Positions 33,895-43,280 of a stretch of DNA of 64,000 nt are shown one piece after another. Within the stretch, counting starts at the first letter, position 1; every line of letters starts with the position of its first letter. The translations under genes were made by a program, and so were the position numbers. The notes beneath the pieces are model-generated. The model saw only the letters and a list, made by a program, of their open reading frames with translations, was not told the DNA's origin and made no database searches. This stretch comes from a bacterium (GTDB lineage: Bacteria > Hydrothermota > Tepidihabitantia > Tepidihabitantales > Tepidihabitantaceae). The stretch spans positions 1 through 64,000 of the forward strand of contig DATJQV010000039.1 in NCBI GenBank assembly GCA_035505375.1. The letters run 5' to 3'.

Positions 33895-33950
33895 TCTCGC
33901 GCAAGTCCGAAACACGAATTCCGAATGACGATTGAAACCCGAATCACGGA
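33895..33950. repeat. 'cgaaacacgaattccgaatgacg' dispersed repeat
   Basis: The word-like sequence ccgaaacacgaattccgaat, then gaaacccgaatcacgg, between two convergent genes. Confidence 0.5.
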
Positions 33951-34757
33951 CTAGTATTCGACCGAGTCGAGCAACAGGCCGCAGGCCGGAGCAGTCTGGA
34001 AGCGGGGAGAGGACTTGCCGGCCAGCGCGGCGCGAATGTCCTTCTGAGTCAGTCGGCCTGAGCCGTTCGCGGCCAGCGCGCCGACGATTCTTCTCACCAT
34101 TTTGTAGAGAAACCGGTCGCCGGTAACCGTGATGGTTACCTCATCTCCGACCGCCTTCAGCCTGACCGTCTTGACAGTGCAGATGCCGCTCCCGCAAACG
34201 GGGACAGTCCCACGGAGCGCTTGCGTCGAACTCAGCGCGGGACAGTCCACGTTTTCGCGTTTTCGGCCCAACTGGCAGAAGGGCCGGAAGTCTCTCCGTC
34301 CCTCAAAGAGCCGGGCGGCCTTGAGCATGCGCTCGGCGTCGAGCGGGTAGCGATACTCCCACGCATGGCGGCGGCGCAGCGGAGACATCGCGCGCACGAT
34401 TCCGTAGACATAGGTCTTGCGCTTCGCGGAGAAGCGGGCGTGGAAGTCAGCCGGGGCTTCTTCGACCGAGATGACATGGATGTCGCGGGGCAGGAAGTGA
34501 TTCAGGGCCGCGCGCAGGCGCTCGAGATTGGCGAATGGCGATTGGGAAATGGCGATTGGCAAATGGAAGTTGGCGACGTAGGCCCGGGCCGACACGCCTG
34601 CGTCGGTCCGACCGCAGCCGCAAACCGTGACCTGCTTTCCGACTATCTTCGCCAGCGCTGATTCGATCTCGCCCTGAATCGTCGGCTGGCCGGGCTGGTA
34701 CTGCCATCCGGCGTAGTTGGTGCCGTCGAACTCGACGGTCAGCTTCAGATTGGGCAC
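33951..34757 (-). CDS. truA: tRNA pseudouridine(38-40) synthase TruA with two in-frame inserts
   Basis: 268 aa from GTG 34757. The catalytic Asp lies in GCGRTDAGVSA near residue 52, with FHARFSAKRKTYVY and FLYKMVRRIVGAL as further family motifs. Two stretches are foreign. PIAISQSPFAN (near residue 70) is encoded by a 'caatggcgattgg' repeat. ENVDCPALSSTQALRGTVPVCG (about 167-188) is encoded by a GGGGAC palindrome. Both sit in surface-loop positions and keep the frame. It is likely still active. Confidence 0.9.
   Translation of the reverse strand: MPNLKLTVEFDGTNYAGWQYQPGQPTIQGEIESALAKIVGKQVTVCGCGRTDAGVSARAYVANFHLPIAISQSPFANLERLRAALNHFLPRDIHVISVEEAPADFHARFSAKRKTYVYGIVRAMSPLRRRHAWEYRYPLDAERMLKAARLFEGRRDFRPFCQLGRKRENVDCPALSSTQALRGTVPVCGSGICTVKTVRLKAVGDEVTITVTGDRFLYKMVRRIVGALAANGSGRLTQKDIRAALAGKSSPRFQTAPACGLLLDSVEY
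34193..34260 (-). repeat. Palindromic element, GGGGACTGT family, in frame inside truA
   Basis: Arms cgcaaacggggacagtccc and gggacagtccacgttttcgcg face each other. Read on the host strand it gives ENVDC, the same frame as ENGDC in sdhA and aspA. Confidence 0.85.
34527..34566 (-). repeat. 'ggcgattgggaaatggcgattgg' repeat in frame inside truA
   Basis: Tandem words gcgaatggcgattggg and aaatggcgattggc, a different family from the palindromes, translated as PIAISQSPFAN. Confidence 0.65.
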
Positions 34758-34764
34758 AGGCAGG

Positions 34765-34848
34765 GCCGCAGGTTGAGGCTAAGGTTCAGGTTGAGGCCCA
34801 GAATGACCCATGTCCTGTCTTGACCTCAGCCTCGACCTTAGCCTGTTC
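34765..34848. repeat. 'aggttgaggctaagg' inverted repeat between truA and dksA-like
   Basis: caggttgaggctaaggttc and gacctcagcctcgaccttag are complementary and fold into an imperfect hairpin. Confidence 0.55.
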
Positions 34849-35210
34849 TACTTGCGTTTCTTCAGGCACTTCATGCAGAAGCGGGCGTGGGGCACGATAT
34901 CAAGACGGGCCTTCGGTACGGCCCCGCCGCAGGACACGCAGACCCCGTAGGTGCCGTTGGCGACCCGTTCCAGCGCATCCTCGATCTGGCGCAGCGTGTC
35001 GGTCTCGATGGTCTTGAAACGTGACGCCATCTCACGCTGGTAGTTCTCGGTGCCCTGATCGGCGGAATGGGTGCGGTGGGTGGAAAGGTCACCGGTCTTG
35101 TCCGGACCGGCGGCTTCCATCACCTCATCGGTTGCCCGGCCCTGTTTCAGCATCCGTTGTTTCTCGGCCAGCAGCGCCTTTTCGTACTTGCGCGTCTCGC
35201 GTTTGTTCAT
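34848..35210 (-). CDS. DksA/TraR-family zinc-finger protein
   Basis: 120 aa. A helical N-terminal coiled-coil part is followed by GVCVSCGGAVPKARLDIVPHARFCMKCLKK, a four-Cys zinc finger of the DksA/TraR type. Such proteins bind in the RNA polymerase secondary channel. The coiled-coil tip lacks the D-x-x-D-x-A of classical DksA (here DLSTHRTHSADQ), so its effect may differ. The ATG overlaps the ileS stop (TAATG), so it is coupled to ileS. Confidence 0.85.
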   Translation of the reverse strand: MNKRETRKYEKALLAEKQRMLKQGRATDEVMEAAGPDKTGDLSTHRTHSADQGTENYQREMASRFKTIETDTLRQIEDALERVANGTYGVCVSCGGAVPKARLDIVPHARFCMKCLKKRK

Positions 35211-38182
35211 TATTCCCTCACTCTCTTGAGCGCCAGCTCGGCCGGTTCCCGGTTGATTCTCGCGCTCTCCCGGATGTCGGGTTCGGGCAGCGGCTCGTCG
35301 GACACGACCACGGCCAGGGTTTCGCGTCGGATGTATTCGTCGAACGCGTGCACGGCCGCAGCCAGGCGGGGCGAAGCCTGACAGTGGAGTAGAATGCGGT
35401 CGGTGACCTCGAACCCGGCTGACTTCCTAAGATTCTGGATCTTGTGAACGAGTTCCCGGACCAGGCCTTCGTTCTCCAGTTCCGCAGTCAGCGTCGTGCA
35501 GATGCCGACCGCGTGTTCCGGGTTCTCTTCGACCGTGTAGTCGCTCGGGAACTGCGCGCCCTTGTCGCCGAAACGGATGTCACGGACATTCAGTTCCTCC
35601 TTGATGGCGTCGGCGTGATGGAGGATTGCCTCTTTCTCGCCAGGGTCGTTCAGCCGGACCAGTACCGCCTGGAGCGGCTGGCGGACCTTGAGTTTCGACT
35701 TCTCGCGCGCGGCCCGGCCCAGCGAAACGACTGAGCGGACGAGGCCGACTTCTTTCTCCAGGTCAATATCAATGAGCGACGCGTCCGGTTCCGGGTACGC
35801 GGTGAGATGGACCGACTCGGGAATCGGGGCCCGATCCGGATTGTCAGACACTCCGGCCATGTCCCTCGGCCGGACAAGGTTCTGATACAGCTCCTCGGCG
35901 AGGAACGGCATGACCGGCGCGACCAACTTCGTGAGTGTGACGAGGCAGTCGTACAGCGTCCGATAGGCGGCCTGTTTGTCGGTGTCCGACGCCGACTTCC
36001 AGAAGCGGCGTCGACTCCGCCGCACGTACCAGACCGACAGGTCGTCGATGAACTCCTCGACCGCACGCGGCAGCGACGAAGGGTCGAAGTCGTCGAGCCG
36101 CTCACGCGCGAACTTCACGAGCGAGTTCAGGCGCGATAGTATCCAGCGGTCGAGGTGCGACAGCGCCTGCGGCTGGGCCGCGAGGGATTCCGGATTCACC
36201 CCGTCGATATTGGCATAGGTAACGAAGAAGCTGTACACGTTCCAGAGTGTGAGCAGCTTCCGGCGCACTTCGTCGCCGAGGGCATAGCCGAAGTTCAGGT
36301 TCTGGACCGGGTTCTGACGGCAGAACGCCCAGCGCATCACGTCCGCGCCCATGTGGTCAAAGGCCTCGTCGGTGTCGATGGCGTTGCCCCAGGACTTGTG
36401 CATGTCCCGGCCGTCCTCAGCTTTCATGGTGGCGTAGCCGAGGATGGTCTTGAACGGCGAGCATTTCTCAAGCACCGTGCTCATGGTCAGGATGGCGTAG
36501 AACCAGTTGCGGAACTGCCCCGGGAAGCTCTCGGTGATGAAGTCGAACGGGAACCAGTCCCGCCAGTAGGGGTGGTCGGTGAGGTAGTGCGTGGTCGAGA
36601 AGGGCACGATGCCGGCGTCGAGCCAGGGGTTGCCGACGTCCTTGATGCGCGCCACCGGCCTGCCGCACTTTCCACACTTGATCCGAATATCGTCCAGCCA
36701 CGGCCGGTGCGGCGTGTTTCCCTCGAACCGCTCCCAGCCGGAGATGGCTCGGGACTTCAGCTCTTCCCGGGAGCCGATGACGTCGAACCAGCCGCACTCG
36801 CAGCGGAAGATGGGCAGGGCAAGCCCCCAGTAGCGCTTCTTCGAGATGCACCAGTCGGACATGTTGCTGAGCCAGTCCAACTCGCGCGCCATGCCGAACT
36901 CGGGAATCCAGCGCACCTGGCGGGCCGACTCCTTTGTCTCTTCGCGCAGGGAGTCCATCGCGACGAACCACTCATCGACCAGCCGGAAAACCAGTTCCTG
37001 ACCGCACCGCCAGCAGACCGGGTAGCGGTGAGCGTAGTCCTCGACTCTGAACATCAGGCCCTTCTGTTCAAGGCTGTCGAACACCGGCCGGGCTGCTGCC
37101 TGCGCGTCCATGCCCTTGAGCCAGTCGAACTTGTCGGTGAAGGTCCCGTCCTCGCAGAGCGGTGCAATGACTGCGAGGTTGAACTCCTTACCGAGCAGGA
37201 AATCTTCCTTGCCGCAGCCGGGGGCGATATGGACGATGCCGGTTCCCTCGGCCGCGCTCACCTCATCCCATGGAATCACTCGGTGCTCGACGCCCTGCTG
37301 CGGTCCGAGCTCGTCGAACGGGCCGTCGTAGAGCAGGCCGACGAGTTTCTCGCCCTTGAGTTCCTCGACGGTCTCGGTCCCTTTGCCGAGAACGTTCAGC
37401 AGCGGCTTCGCCACGACGTAGATATCGCCGTCCTTGCGCGCGCGGACGTAGTCGAGTTCGGGGTGGACCGCGGCGGCGACGTTGGATGTGAGGGTCCAGG
37501 GCGTAGTTGTCCAAACCAGCAGGTATTCGCGCTCACGACCCTTGATCGGGAGGCGGAAGAAGACCGCCTTGTGGGTCAGTTCCCGGTAACCCTCGGTCGC
37601 GATTTCCTGGTCGGAGATGGCGGTTCCGCAGCGCGAGCACCACGGCATCACGTCGGTCCCTTCGTAGAGCAGCCCGCGCTCGTGGCACTTCTTCAGGAAG
37701 TGCCAGATGGAATAGTTGTTCTCCTCGGCCATGGTGAAGTAGGAGTTCTCCCAGTCCATCCACTGGCCGAGCCGGATCGACTGCTCGGTCTGGACCCGCG
37801 AGTACTTCCGCACCCGTTCCTTGCACTTCTCGACGAATCGGTCGATGCCAAATGCCTCGATATCCCGCTTCGACTTGAAACCCAGCTCCTTCTCGACTTC
37901 GACTTCGACCCAGAGGCCCTGGCAGTCGAAGCCGTTCTGGTAGCGCTGGTCATGGCCGAGCATGGCGTGGTAGCGCTGAAACACGTCCTTGTAGGTCCGG
38001 CCCCAGGCGTGGTGCACGCCCATCGGGTTGTTGGCGGTAATCGGGCCGTCGAGAAACTTGAACTTCGGCCGGCCGCGGTTGCGCTCAACCAGCTTGCCGA
38101 AGATGCCGTGGTCGGCCCAGAACTTGAGCATGCGCGGTTCGATTTCCCGATGGTCCGGCTGGCGAGGAACGGGTGTGAACAT
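35210..38182 (-). CDS. ileS: Isoleucyl-tRNA synthetase
   Basis: 990 aa from ATG 38182; an upstream 15-residue extension is repeat-derived and lacks an SD. The class I HIGH region is NNPMGVHHAWG (51-61). The editing domain (CP1) has LVWTTTPWTLTSNVA. The KMSKS loop reads EDGRDMHKSWGN near residue 590, with Asp in the first position. The CP core has GYATMKAEDGRDMHKS and the anticodon-binding domain follows. A zinc-binding pair appears in YPVCWRCGQ and KCGKCGRP. The dksA-like gene overlaps its stop. Confidence 0.95.
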   Translation of the reverse strand: MFTPVPRQPDHREIEPRMLKFWADHGIFGKLVERNRGRPKFKFLDGPITANNPMGVHHAWGRTYKDVFQRYHAMLGHDQRYQNGFDCQGLWVEVEVEKELGFKSKRDIEAFGIDRFVEKCKERVRKYSRVQTEQSIRLGQWMDWENSYFTMAEENNYSIWHFLKKCHERGLLYEGTDVMPWCSRCGTAISDQEIATEGYRELTHKAVFFRLPIKGREREYLLVWTTTPWTLTSNVAAAVHPELDYVRARKDGDIYVVAKPLLNVLGKGTETVEELKGEKLVGLLYDGPFDELGPQQGVEHRVIPWDEVSAAEGTGIVHIAPGCGKEDFLLGKEFNLAVIAPLCEDGTFTDKFDWLKGMDAQAAARPVFDSLEQKGLMFRVEDYAHRYPVCWRCGQELVFRLVDEWFVAMDSLREETKESARQVRWIPEFGMARELDWLSNMSDWCISKKRYWGLALPIFRCECGWFDVIGSREELKSRAISGWERFEGNTPHRPWLDDIRIKCGKCGRPVARIKDVGNPWLDAGIVPFSTTHYLTDHPYWRDWFPFDFITESFPGQFRNWFYAILTMSTVLEKCSPFKTILGYATMKAEDGRDMHKSWGNAIDTDEAFDHMGADVMRWAFCRQNPVQNLNFGYALGDEVRRKLLTLWNVYSFFVTYANIDGVNPESLAAQPQALSHLDRWILSRLNSLVKFARERLDDFDPSSLPRAVEEFIDDLSVWYVRRSRRRFWKSASDTDKQAAYRTLYDCLVTLTKLVAPVMPFLAEELYQNLVRPRDMAGVSDNPDRAPIPESVHLTAYPEPDASLIDIDLEKEVGLVRSVVSLGRAAREKSKLKVRQPLQAVLVRLNDPGEKEAILHHADAIKEELNVRDIRFGDKGAQFPSDYTVEENPEHAVGICTTLTAELENEGLVRELVHKIQNLRKSAGFEVTDRILLHCQASPRLAAAVHAFDEYIRRETLAVVVSDEPLPEPDIRESARINREPAELALKRVRE

Positions 38183-38249
38183 CAGGATTCCAGCGTTTCG
38201 GGATTCAAGGGGTCCAGTTCCCGGCACTCGGTCGCTCTGCCTGAGTTAT

Positions 38250-39722
38250 TCACTGCGCCCGGCCCGTGTTGGTGGCGTCGTGCTGGTACATCGGCCAGAC
38301 GGACTGGGCCGGGGCGTACTTGCCTGTTACGCACCATACGGCAAAGCCGTCGCCGACGTAGATGTTGCCGTCGGCGTCGAGCTTCGGTGCCGAAAGGGCA
38401 TACTCGCTCGCCTGCGGTGAACCCGTACCCAGACCGCAGGCCCAGTGGTACGAACCATCGGGGTTGACCGCGTAGAGCGAGTCAACGTCCTGCGCCGCGA
38501 TCCCCTTCTTCTCGGCCGCGACCAGCACGTAGACGTAGCCGTCGGCGGTGACGGCCGGCGTCGAAACGGTGCCGCGCATGACTGGCGAAAACGTCCAGAC
38601 CAGGATGCCGTCAGTCCCGAGCTTGCTGAGCACGCCGCCGCCGCCGATATAGACGCTGCCGTCAGGACCGACTACGGGCCCCGAAGCGTCGGCCCCGATG
38701 GCGCTGGACCAGCCTCCGGTGCCGTTGGTCAGGTCGATGGATTGAAGCGTTCCCTCGATGGAGACTGCGTACATGACGTTCCGGCCGGCATCGATGGCGA
38801 CCGGCTCGACCGACTGGGCACCCAGGCCGGCCGTCCACTTCTGATGGCCATCGGTCGGGTCGAGCGCGAAGACCGTACCGTCCGAGTTCACGGCGTAGAC
38901 CGTGCCGTCGGTGCCGACCGCGAGCGCGGCATTGCCGCCTCCGTCGGCGAACGTCCAGAGCCTGACCCCGGTCGAGCTGTTGAGGGCCACGACCATCGAG
39001 TCGTCGGTCTGGAAGTAGGCCGTGCCGTCGGCCGCCAGCGCGCCGGTGGCATTGACTATCCCGACCGAGTCGCGCCACTTGACGGTGCCGTTCGGATTGA
39101 AGGCGTAGATGAATTCGTCCGCACAGCCGGCGAGGATTGTGCCATCAGTGGTGAGTGTGGGCGCAGCCCAGAAGTCGGCGTAGTCGGGAGAGGTGAACGC
39201 CCAGGCTATTGCGCCTGATGGTTTGCGGGCAACCAGGGCGCCGGGGGCGTTACAGGTCAGGTAGGCAGTGCCGTCGGAGCCGAGGGCCAATGTGTTGGAG
39301 GTGAAATCGGCCGAGTCGCCGCTCTGGGGGTCGACGAAGCCGGTTTGCCACGCGACCGCGCCTTCGGCTGTCACGCTGACTTTCAGCGGCGCCGACCAGC
39401 CCGATGCCTTCTGGCTGTTCTTGGCCCGCGACCTGATCTGGAACGAGCCGAGGCTGTCGTAGGAATGAGTATCCGCGAACGCCACTCCGCCATTCATGAG
39501 GTCCGACCATGCGGACTGGCGGCCGTCGCCCCAGTCGAACTGGTATGATATCTGAACACCGGACGGGTCGGTAGTCTGCGTGCTGCAGGCATGAACCGAG
39601 TGAAGTTCCCAAATGGCCGGTCCGTGGGGCACGTCGGGAACGAGCGGCGCCCTACCGCAGGCGCCGACCAGCAACGCGGCGAGGGCGATGATCAGAAACG
39701 GCAGGCGTCTTCCGGATTCCAC
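38250..39722 (-). CDS. PQQ-like beta-propeller lipoprotein
   Basis: 490 aa from GTG 39722, chosen for the GGAGG just upstream and the signal peptide right after (LPFLIIALAALLVGACG, lipobox VGAC). A PKD-like domain (SYQFDWGDGRQSAWSDL) precedes seven or eight propeller blades of the type DGTVYAVNSDGTVFALDPTDG. It ends in WPMYQHDATNTGR, an ending shared with the paralogues at 39956 and 61397. No PQQ-binding residues are evident; it is probably a structural or binding surface protein. Confidence 0.82.
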   Translation of the reverse strand: MESGRRLPFLIIALAALLVGACGRAPLVPDVPHGPAIWELHSVHACSTQTTDPSGVQISYQFDWGDGRQSAWSDLMNGGVAFADTHSYDSLGSFQIRSRAKNSQKASGWSAPLKVSVTAEGAVAWQTGFVDPQSGDSADFTSNTLALGSDGTAYLTCNAPGALVARKPSGAIAWAFTSPDYADFWAAPTLTTDGTILAGCADEFIYAFNPNGTVKWRDSVGIVNATGALAADGTAYFQTDDSMVVALNSSTGVRLWTFADGGGNAALAVGTDGTVYAVNSDGTVFALDPTDGHQKWTAGLGAQSVEPVAIDAGRNVMYAVSIEGTLQSIDLTNGTGGWSSAIGADASGPVVGPDGSVYIGGGGVLSKLGTDGILVWTFSPVMRGTVSTPAVTADGYVYVLVAAEKKGIAAQDVDSLYAVNPDGSYHWACGLGTGSPQASEYALSAPKLDADGNIYVGDGFAVWCVTGKYAPAQSVWPMYQHDATNTGRAQ

Positions 39723-39810
39723 GTTTCCTCCATGACTTAGTATTGGCCTGCGGCGGAAGGTCGTGAGGCCCGACGTTAGAGGCGGCATTGACCTCTGCAG
39801 GCAAGTTACA

Positions 39811-39838
39811 AGGATACCCAGGAAGCGGCCACTGTCAA
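39811..39838 (-). promoter_or_regulatory. Promoter of the propeller lipoprotein at 38250-39722
   Basis: TTGACA (39838-39833), 16 nt, TATCCT (39816-39811). Confidence 0.6.
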
Positions 39839-39907
39839 TTGAGGGGCGCGCGAGCAGGGCCATTCTACCCCGCGAGAGCGGAGTCCGCCGTCTCCCCGCG
39901 CCCCGGC

Positions 39908-39938
39908 GAAAAAAGTCGGGCCCTCCGAAGAGGGCCCG
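39908..39938 (-). terminator. Rho-independent terminator after the propeller gene 39956-41761
   Basis: A perfect 9-bp stem cgggccctc / gagggcccg (39917-39938) has a stable tetraloop (TTCG on the minus strand) and a T-run of six (complement of 39909-39914). Confidence 0.92.
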
Positions 39939-39955
39939 CGCAGTCCAAGGGAGTC

Positions 39956-41761
39956 CTACTTGCTGCCCGCCGAGCCGGTGTTGCTGAGGTTCCTTTGCCA
40001 CTTGGGCCAGGGGGCCGACGCGTCGAGCGGGCCCGCGGTGTAGCCGGCCACGCAGTAGACCGCGTCGATGCCGACCACGATTATGTTGCCCGTGCTCGTA
40101 ATCGACGGATCCGGGTTGTTGCCGGTCAACCCGGCGATTCTCGCCCGGCGGTGGTGGAAGGCGGCGGTTCCGCCCAGGTAGCTGGAGCAGTCACACTTCC
40201 AGATAAGAGTGCCGTCGGCCTGGTTCATGCAGTACAACACGTCGTTGCCGTCCTGGGCGTACACGTAGCCGTTGGCCGCGACGATGGGCGCGGTTTCGAA
40301 CCCGATGCCCGGGCAAAGCGAGTCATGCCAGTTCACGGTGCCGGTCGAAGGATTGATGGAATAGAACGTGCCTTCGTGGGAGCCGACAAAGAGCGCCGAC
40401 TGGCCGAGAACCGGCCGGTCACCAATGTCGTTGAGCCTGGCAGACCACTTCACGTGGCCGCTGTCCGGGTCGATCGCATACACGTACGGGGAGTCCGAGC
40501 CGCAGTAGATCGTCTTGTCGCTGCCGATGATGATACCATTGACCTCGCCGTAGGGTATCAGATGCGAGCGCCAGATGGGCGAACTGATGCCCTTGTCGAA
40601 CTTCGTCAGGTAGCCGGAGTCGGTGCCGACGAGGACATTGCCGTCCGCGTCCACTACCGGGGCGTCGACCACATTCGCGTTGAGGCCGTACTTACCCGCC
40701 ATGCCGGCAGACGAGCCGTTGTCGGTGAAGTGATACAGGTTGTGGTCCTCGCGGCCGATGTAGATGTCGCTCCCGCTCAACGCCGGTGCACCCCACTCGT
40801 CATTCTTGTTGGTATCTTGCCAGGTCCAGGCCGTACCAAAGCTGCTGAGCGAGATGGCGTAGAGGGTCGTGTCGTCATCGCCGACGATGATGTGCCCGCT
40901 GGCGTTGAGCCCGGGGTCGCTCACGAATTCGGCGTTGGCTCCCTCTACCGTAGATGCGCTCCGCTTGATGGCCTTGTTGCCGGCTTTGATGGCATAGAAC
41001 TTCTGCTCGCCCGTGCAGCAGCCGAGAATCAACTCGTCGGTGCCGTCGTTGGCTACGATTATGGTCGAGCTCATGGACGCTTGTTCGGTGGGGCTCTGCC
41101 ATGACCACAGCACGCCGCCCGACGTCGTGACCGGAATCCGTATCGTGTCGGGTTTGGACTTCGAGCCTTTCCAGTCCTGAACCCAGACTACGACTATCGC
41201 CGCCGAGTCGACATTCGTGAAGGTGTCGCTGACCGCGAACTGACCGGGTGAGGACGAGAGCCCGGTGGTGGTTTTCCCATTCGGCCACTTCACGATGGCC
41301 CGGACGCTGTCGTAGTCGGGGTCCGAACCGAAGACCACGAAGTTCGTCATGGCGCCCTTTACCGCGAGGTACGGGCGTTGCACCGAGTCAACTATCGGCC
41401 GCTGATTGAGGATGACCTTGACTGACTTGGGCTGAGAGAAACCCGAAGCCTTGGAGGGGTCCGCATCAAGGATCGCCTGCGCCTTCACGTCGAAGGTGCC
41501 GGCCGTGCTCCAGACGTGGTCCACTTCCGCGGTTTCCGCGGACGCGTGGCTGACGTCGTCGGTGTCGGTCGAGTCGGTCCAGTTCACTACGTAGCGGACA
41601 TTGCCGCCCGCCGTGGTCGTGAGACTGCACGGATAGGTGGCGAAGGTCCAGGTCGAATCCGGGCCCCACACGCTCGGAGTAGCCGGCGGCTTCTTGCAGC
41701 CGGTCATGCACAAGACAACCGCAAGTACAAGGACTGCTGCCGACGTCTTTCTCCAACTCAC
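39956..41761 (-). CDS. PQQ-like beta-propeller lipoprotein, paralogue
   Basis: 601 aa from GTG 41761 (SD GGAGG). The lipobox is VLCMTGC. Two PKD-like domains (VRYVVNWTDSTDTD, then IVDSVQRPYLAVKGAMTNFVV) precede a propeller with several AIDPDSGHVKWS / NPSTGTVNWHDS blades. The C-terminus is WPKWQRNLSNTGSAG. Similar to its neighbour at 38250 and to 61397, so this is a paralogous family of exported proteins. Confidence 0.82.
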   Translation of the reverse strand: MSWRKTSAAVLVLAVVLCMTGCKKPPATPSVWGPDSTWTFATYPCSLTTTAGGNVRYVVNWTDSTDTDDVSHASAETAEVDHVWSTAGTFDVKAQAILDADPSKASGFSQPKSVKVILNQRPIVDSVQRPYLAVKGAMTNFVVFGSDPDYDSVRAIVKWPNGKTTTGLSSSPGQFAVSDTFTNVDSAAIVVVWVQDWKGSKSKPDTIRIPVTTSGGVLWSWQSPTEQASMSSTIIVANDGTDELILGCCTGEQKFYAIKAGNKAIKRSASTVEGANAEFVSDPGLNASGHIIVGDDDTTLYAISLSSFGTAWTWQDTNKNDEWGAPALSGSDIYIGREDHNLYHFTDNGSSAGMAGKYGLNANVVDAPVVDADGNVLVGTDSGYLTKFDKGISSPIWRSHLIPYGEVNGIIIGSDKTIYCGSDSPYVYAIDPDSGHVKWSARLNDIGDRPVLGQSALFVGSHEGTFYSINPSTGTVNWHDSLCPGIGFETAPIVAANGYVYAQDGNDVLYCMNQADGTLIWKCDCSSYLGGTAAFHHRRARIAGLTGNNPDPSITSTGNIIVVGIDAVYCVAGYTAGPLDASAPWPKWQRNLSNTGSAGSK

Positions 41762-41791
41762 GCGAACCTCCTTCGGGCTGGTCAGTCCGAA

Positions 41792-42823
41792 CTACCGGGT
41801 GACAATCGGGCCGCCAAAGACCCCGATTGCGGGCAGGCGGCAACTTCCTCCCTTGCCGTCCTCAAAGTAGTAGTAGTAGGTGTGCAAGGCCTCCAGGAAC
41901 TCGCCGTTTACGTATGAATAGAGCCCGTTGTAGGCGCTGCCGGTGATGAGGTGCATCGCGTGCGGGATGTTGTCAACGTAGATCAGCGCCGTGACCGGGG
42001 TGTCGAAATCGACGTCGTTGTAGTGGACGAGGAAACCGTAGTGGGTGTGCATCCCGCCCGTAGCCGGCTCGACTCCCTGGTCGATGAGCGTCGGCGGCGT
42101 ATTCCCCGCGGCGGCGATTTCCGGGCCGCGGATGAAGCCGGCTTCCGGAAGGGCGGCGCAGTCGCCGTCACCGTCCTTCGCCATGAAGTAATAGGCGTGC
42201 TGTCCTTCGGGCAGCATTGCCCGGTAGACGTAGGTGCCGTTGACCTGCGTGCCGGCATGGAGCTTCATGTCGTGCGGGATACCGTCGACGAACACCTTCA
42301 CCGCCATGGGCGGCTTGCAGACATCGGGGTCCTGATAATGGACCGTGTAGGTGTAGAAGTTGCGTTCCGAGCCATTGTCGAAGTACACGCCGCCGTCGGT
42401 GAGGATCGGCAGGCGGTTCATCGGCTTGGTCGTGCCGACGGACGGGCCGTTGTACGCGCCGTAGCGGGGGAACCGCTCGCTCGCACCACGCGTGTCCTCG
42501 GTGTAGAAGCTGTACGTATGTTCGCCCGGAGGAAGAGTCAGCCGGGCCCGATAGGTGCCGTTGGCCGGAGCGCCGTGGACGCGGACCATCGGGTAGGCGA
42601 CGTTGTCAACATAGACTTCCACCTTGGCGGGAAGGTCGCCGTCCGGGTCATGATACATGACCGTGGCGACGTATACGGTTTTCGCCGTTCCCTTCATAGG
42701 TGACATCGTCGGTTGGCACAAGCAGGGCTTCGCATTGCCCGGAGCGGCCAGCGACGGGGCGGCGAGGGCCAGTACCAAGAGAACAACTGAAGCTGCGGCA
42801 AAAGCATAGTGCTTTGTGCGCAT
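41792..42823 (-). CDS. Exported protein with three Ig-like repeats
   Basis: 343 aa from ATG 42823 (SD AAGGAGG). Signal peptide AFAAASVVLLVLALAAPSLA. Three repeats of about 100 residues each contain a 'YxVxYxDPDxD...VxVFVDGxPHxM...NGTYxYRxxLPxGxHxYYFxxxD' pattern (for example VEVYVDNVAYPMVRVHG, VKVFVDGIPHDMKLHAG, ALIYVDNIPHAMHLITG). It is beta-rich, secreted and without catalytic residues; a surface or carbohydrate-binding role is possible. Confidence 0.75.
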   Translation of the reverse strand: MRTKHYAFAAASVVLLVLALAAPSLAAPGNAKPCLCQPTMSPMKGTAKTVYVATVMYHDPDGDLPAKVEVYVDNVAYPMVRVHGAPANGTYRARLTLPPGEHTYSFYTEDTRGASERFPRYGAYNGPSVGTTKPMNRLPILTDGGVYFDNGSERNFYTYTVHYQDPDVCKPPMAVKVFVDGIPHDMKLHAGTQVNGTYVYRAMLPEGQHAYYFMAKDGDGDCAALPEAGFIRGPEIAAAGNTPPTLIDQGVEPATGGMHTHYGFLVHYNDVDFDTPVTALIYVDNIPHAMHLITGSAYNGLYSYVNGEFLEALHTYYYYFEDGKGGSCRLPAIGVFGGPIVTR

Positions 42824-42850
42824 TCTTCCTCCTTTTTTCATAGTGCGGGT

Positions 42851-42879
42851 ATTATAGGTTTCTCGGTTTTGTGTGTCAA
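42851..42879 (-). promoter_or_regulatory. Consensus sigma-70 promoter of the Ig-repeat protein
   Basis: TTGACA (42879-42874), 17 nt, TATAAT (42856-42851), 27 nt before ATG 42823. A second site, TTGACA-16-TAAGAT (43052-43025), lies further upstream. Confidence 0.85.
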
Positions 42880-43246
42880 GGGAAGCGCCCCCTGACCGTG
42901 GCGCGAACACACGGAAGCAACGATGGTTGCGAATGATAGAAGCACGGGCATCCGGCCGCGGCGCGCCGCCGGATGCGCGGCACCTGCGGCCCAGCGGCGA
43001 CCTGAAAGCTGGAACACCACCTTCATCTTACATCCCCTTATGTTCCTGTCAACAAGGCAGTTGCGCCCCAGACCCGAGACAGGACCGACAATGGAGGCCA
43101 TGGAGGGTGAGGAGTCGGGCGCAGGCCGGGGTCCCGGCTCGTACCAGCGGCGCTCTCTTTGCGCTCAGCGGTTCAATGCCGGCTCCGGGGTTGCGGCGAT
43201 GGCGACAGGCGAGACGATGCCGAACTTCCGGCCGGCGGCCGGCGGT

Positions 43247-43274
43247 TTGACTCTGAGGGGGCAAGGTGTATCAT
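43247..43274 (+). promoter_or_regulatory. Leaderless promoter of the DUF362 gene
   Basis: TTGACT (43247-43252), 16 nt, TATCAT (43269-43274), then ggtcgc and GTG 43281. The whole block from -10 to start matches that of 45032-45066. Confidence 0.75.
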
Positions 43275-43280
43275 GGTCGC

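Noticed and set aside
36155-38467. A 770-codon open frame antisense to ileS
   Set aside because: It is a shadow of the GC-rich ileS codon pattern; no SD, and the ileS motifs on the other strand are unmistakable.
42838-43101. 87-codon minus-strand open frame upstream of the Ig-repeat gene
   Set aside because: It spans the two promoters of that gene and has no domain or signal sequence.
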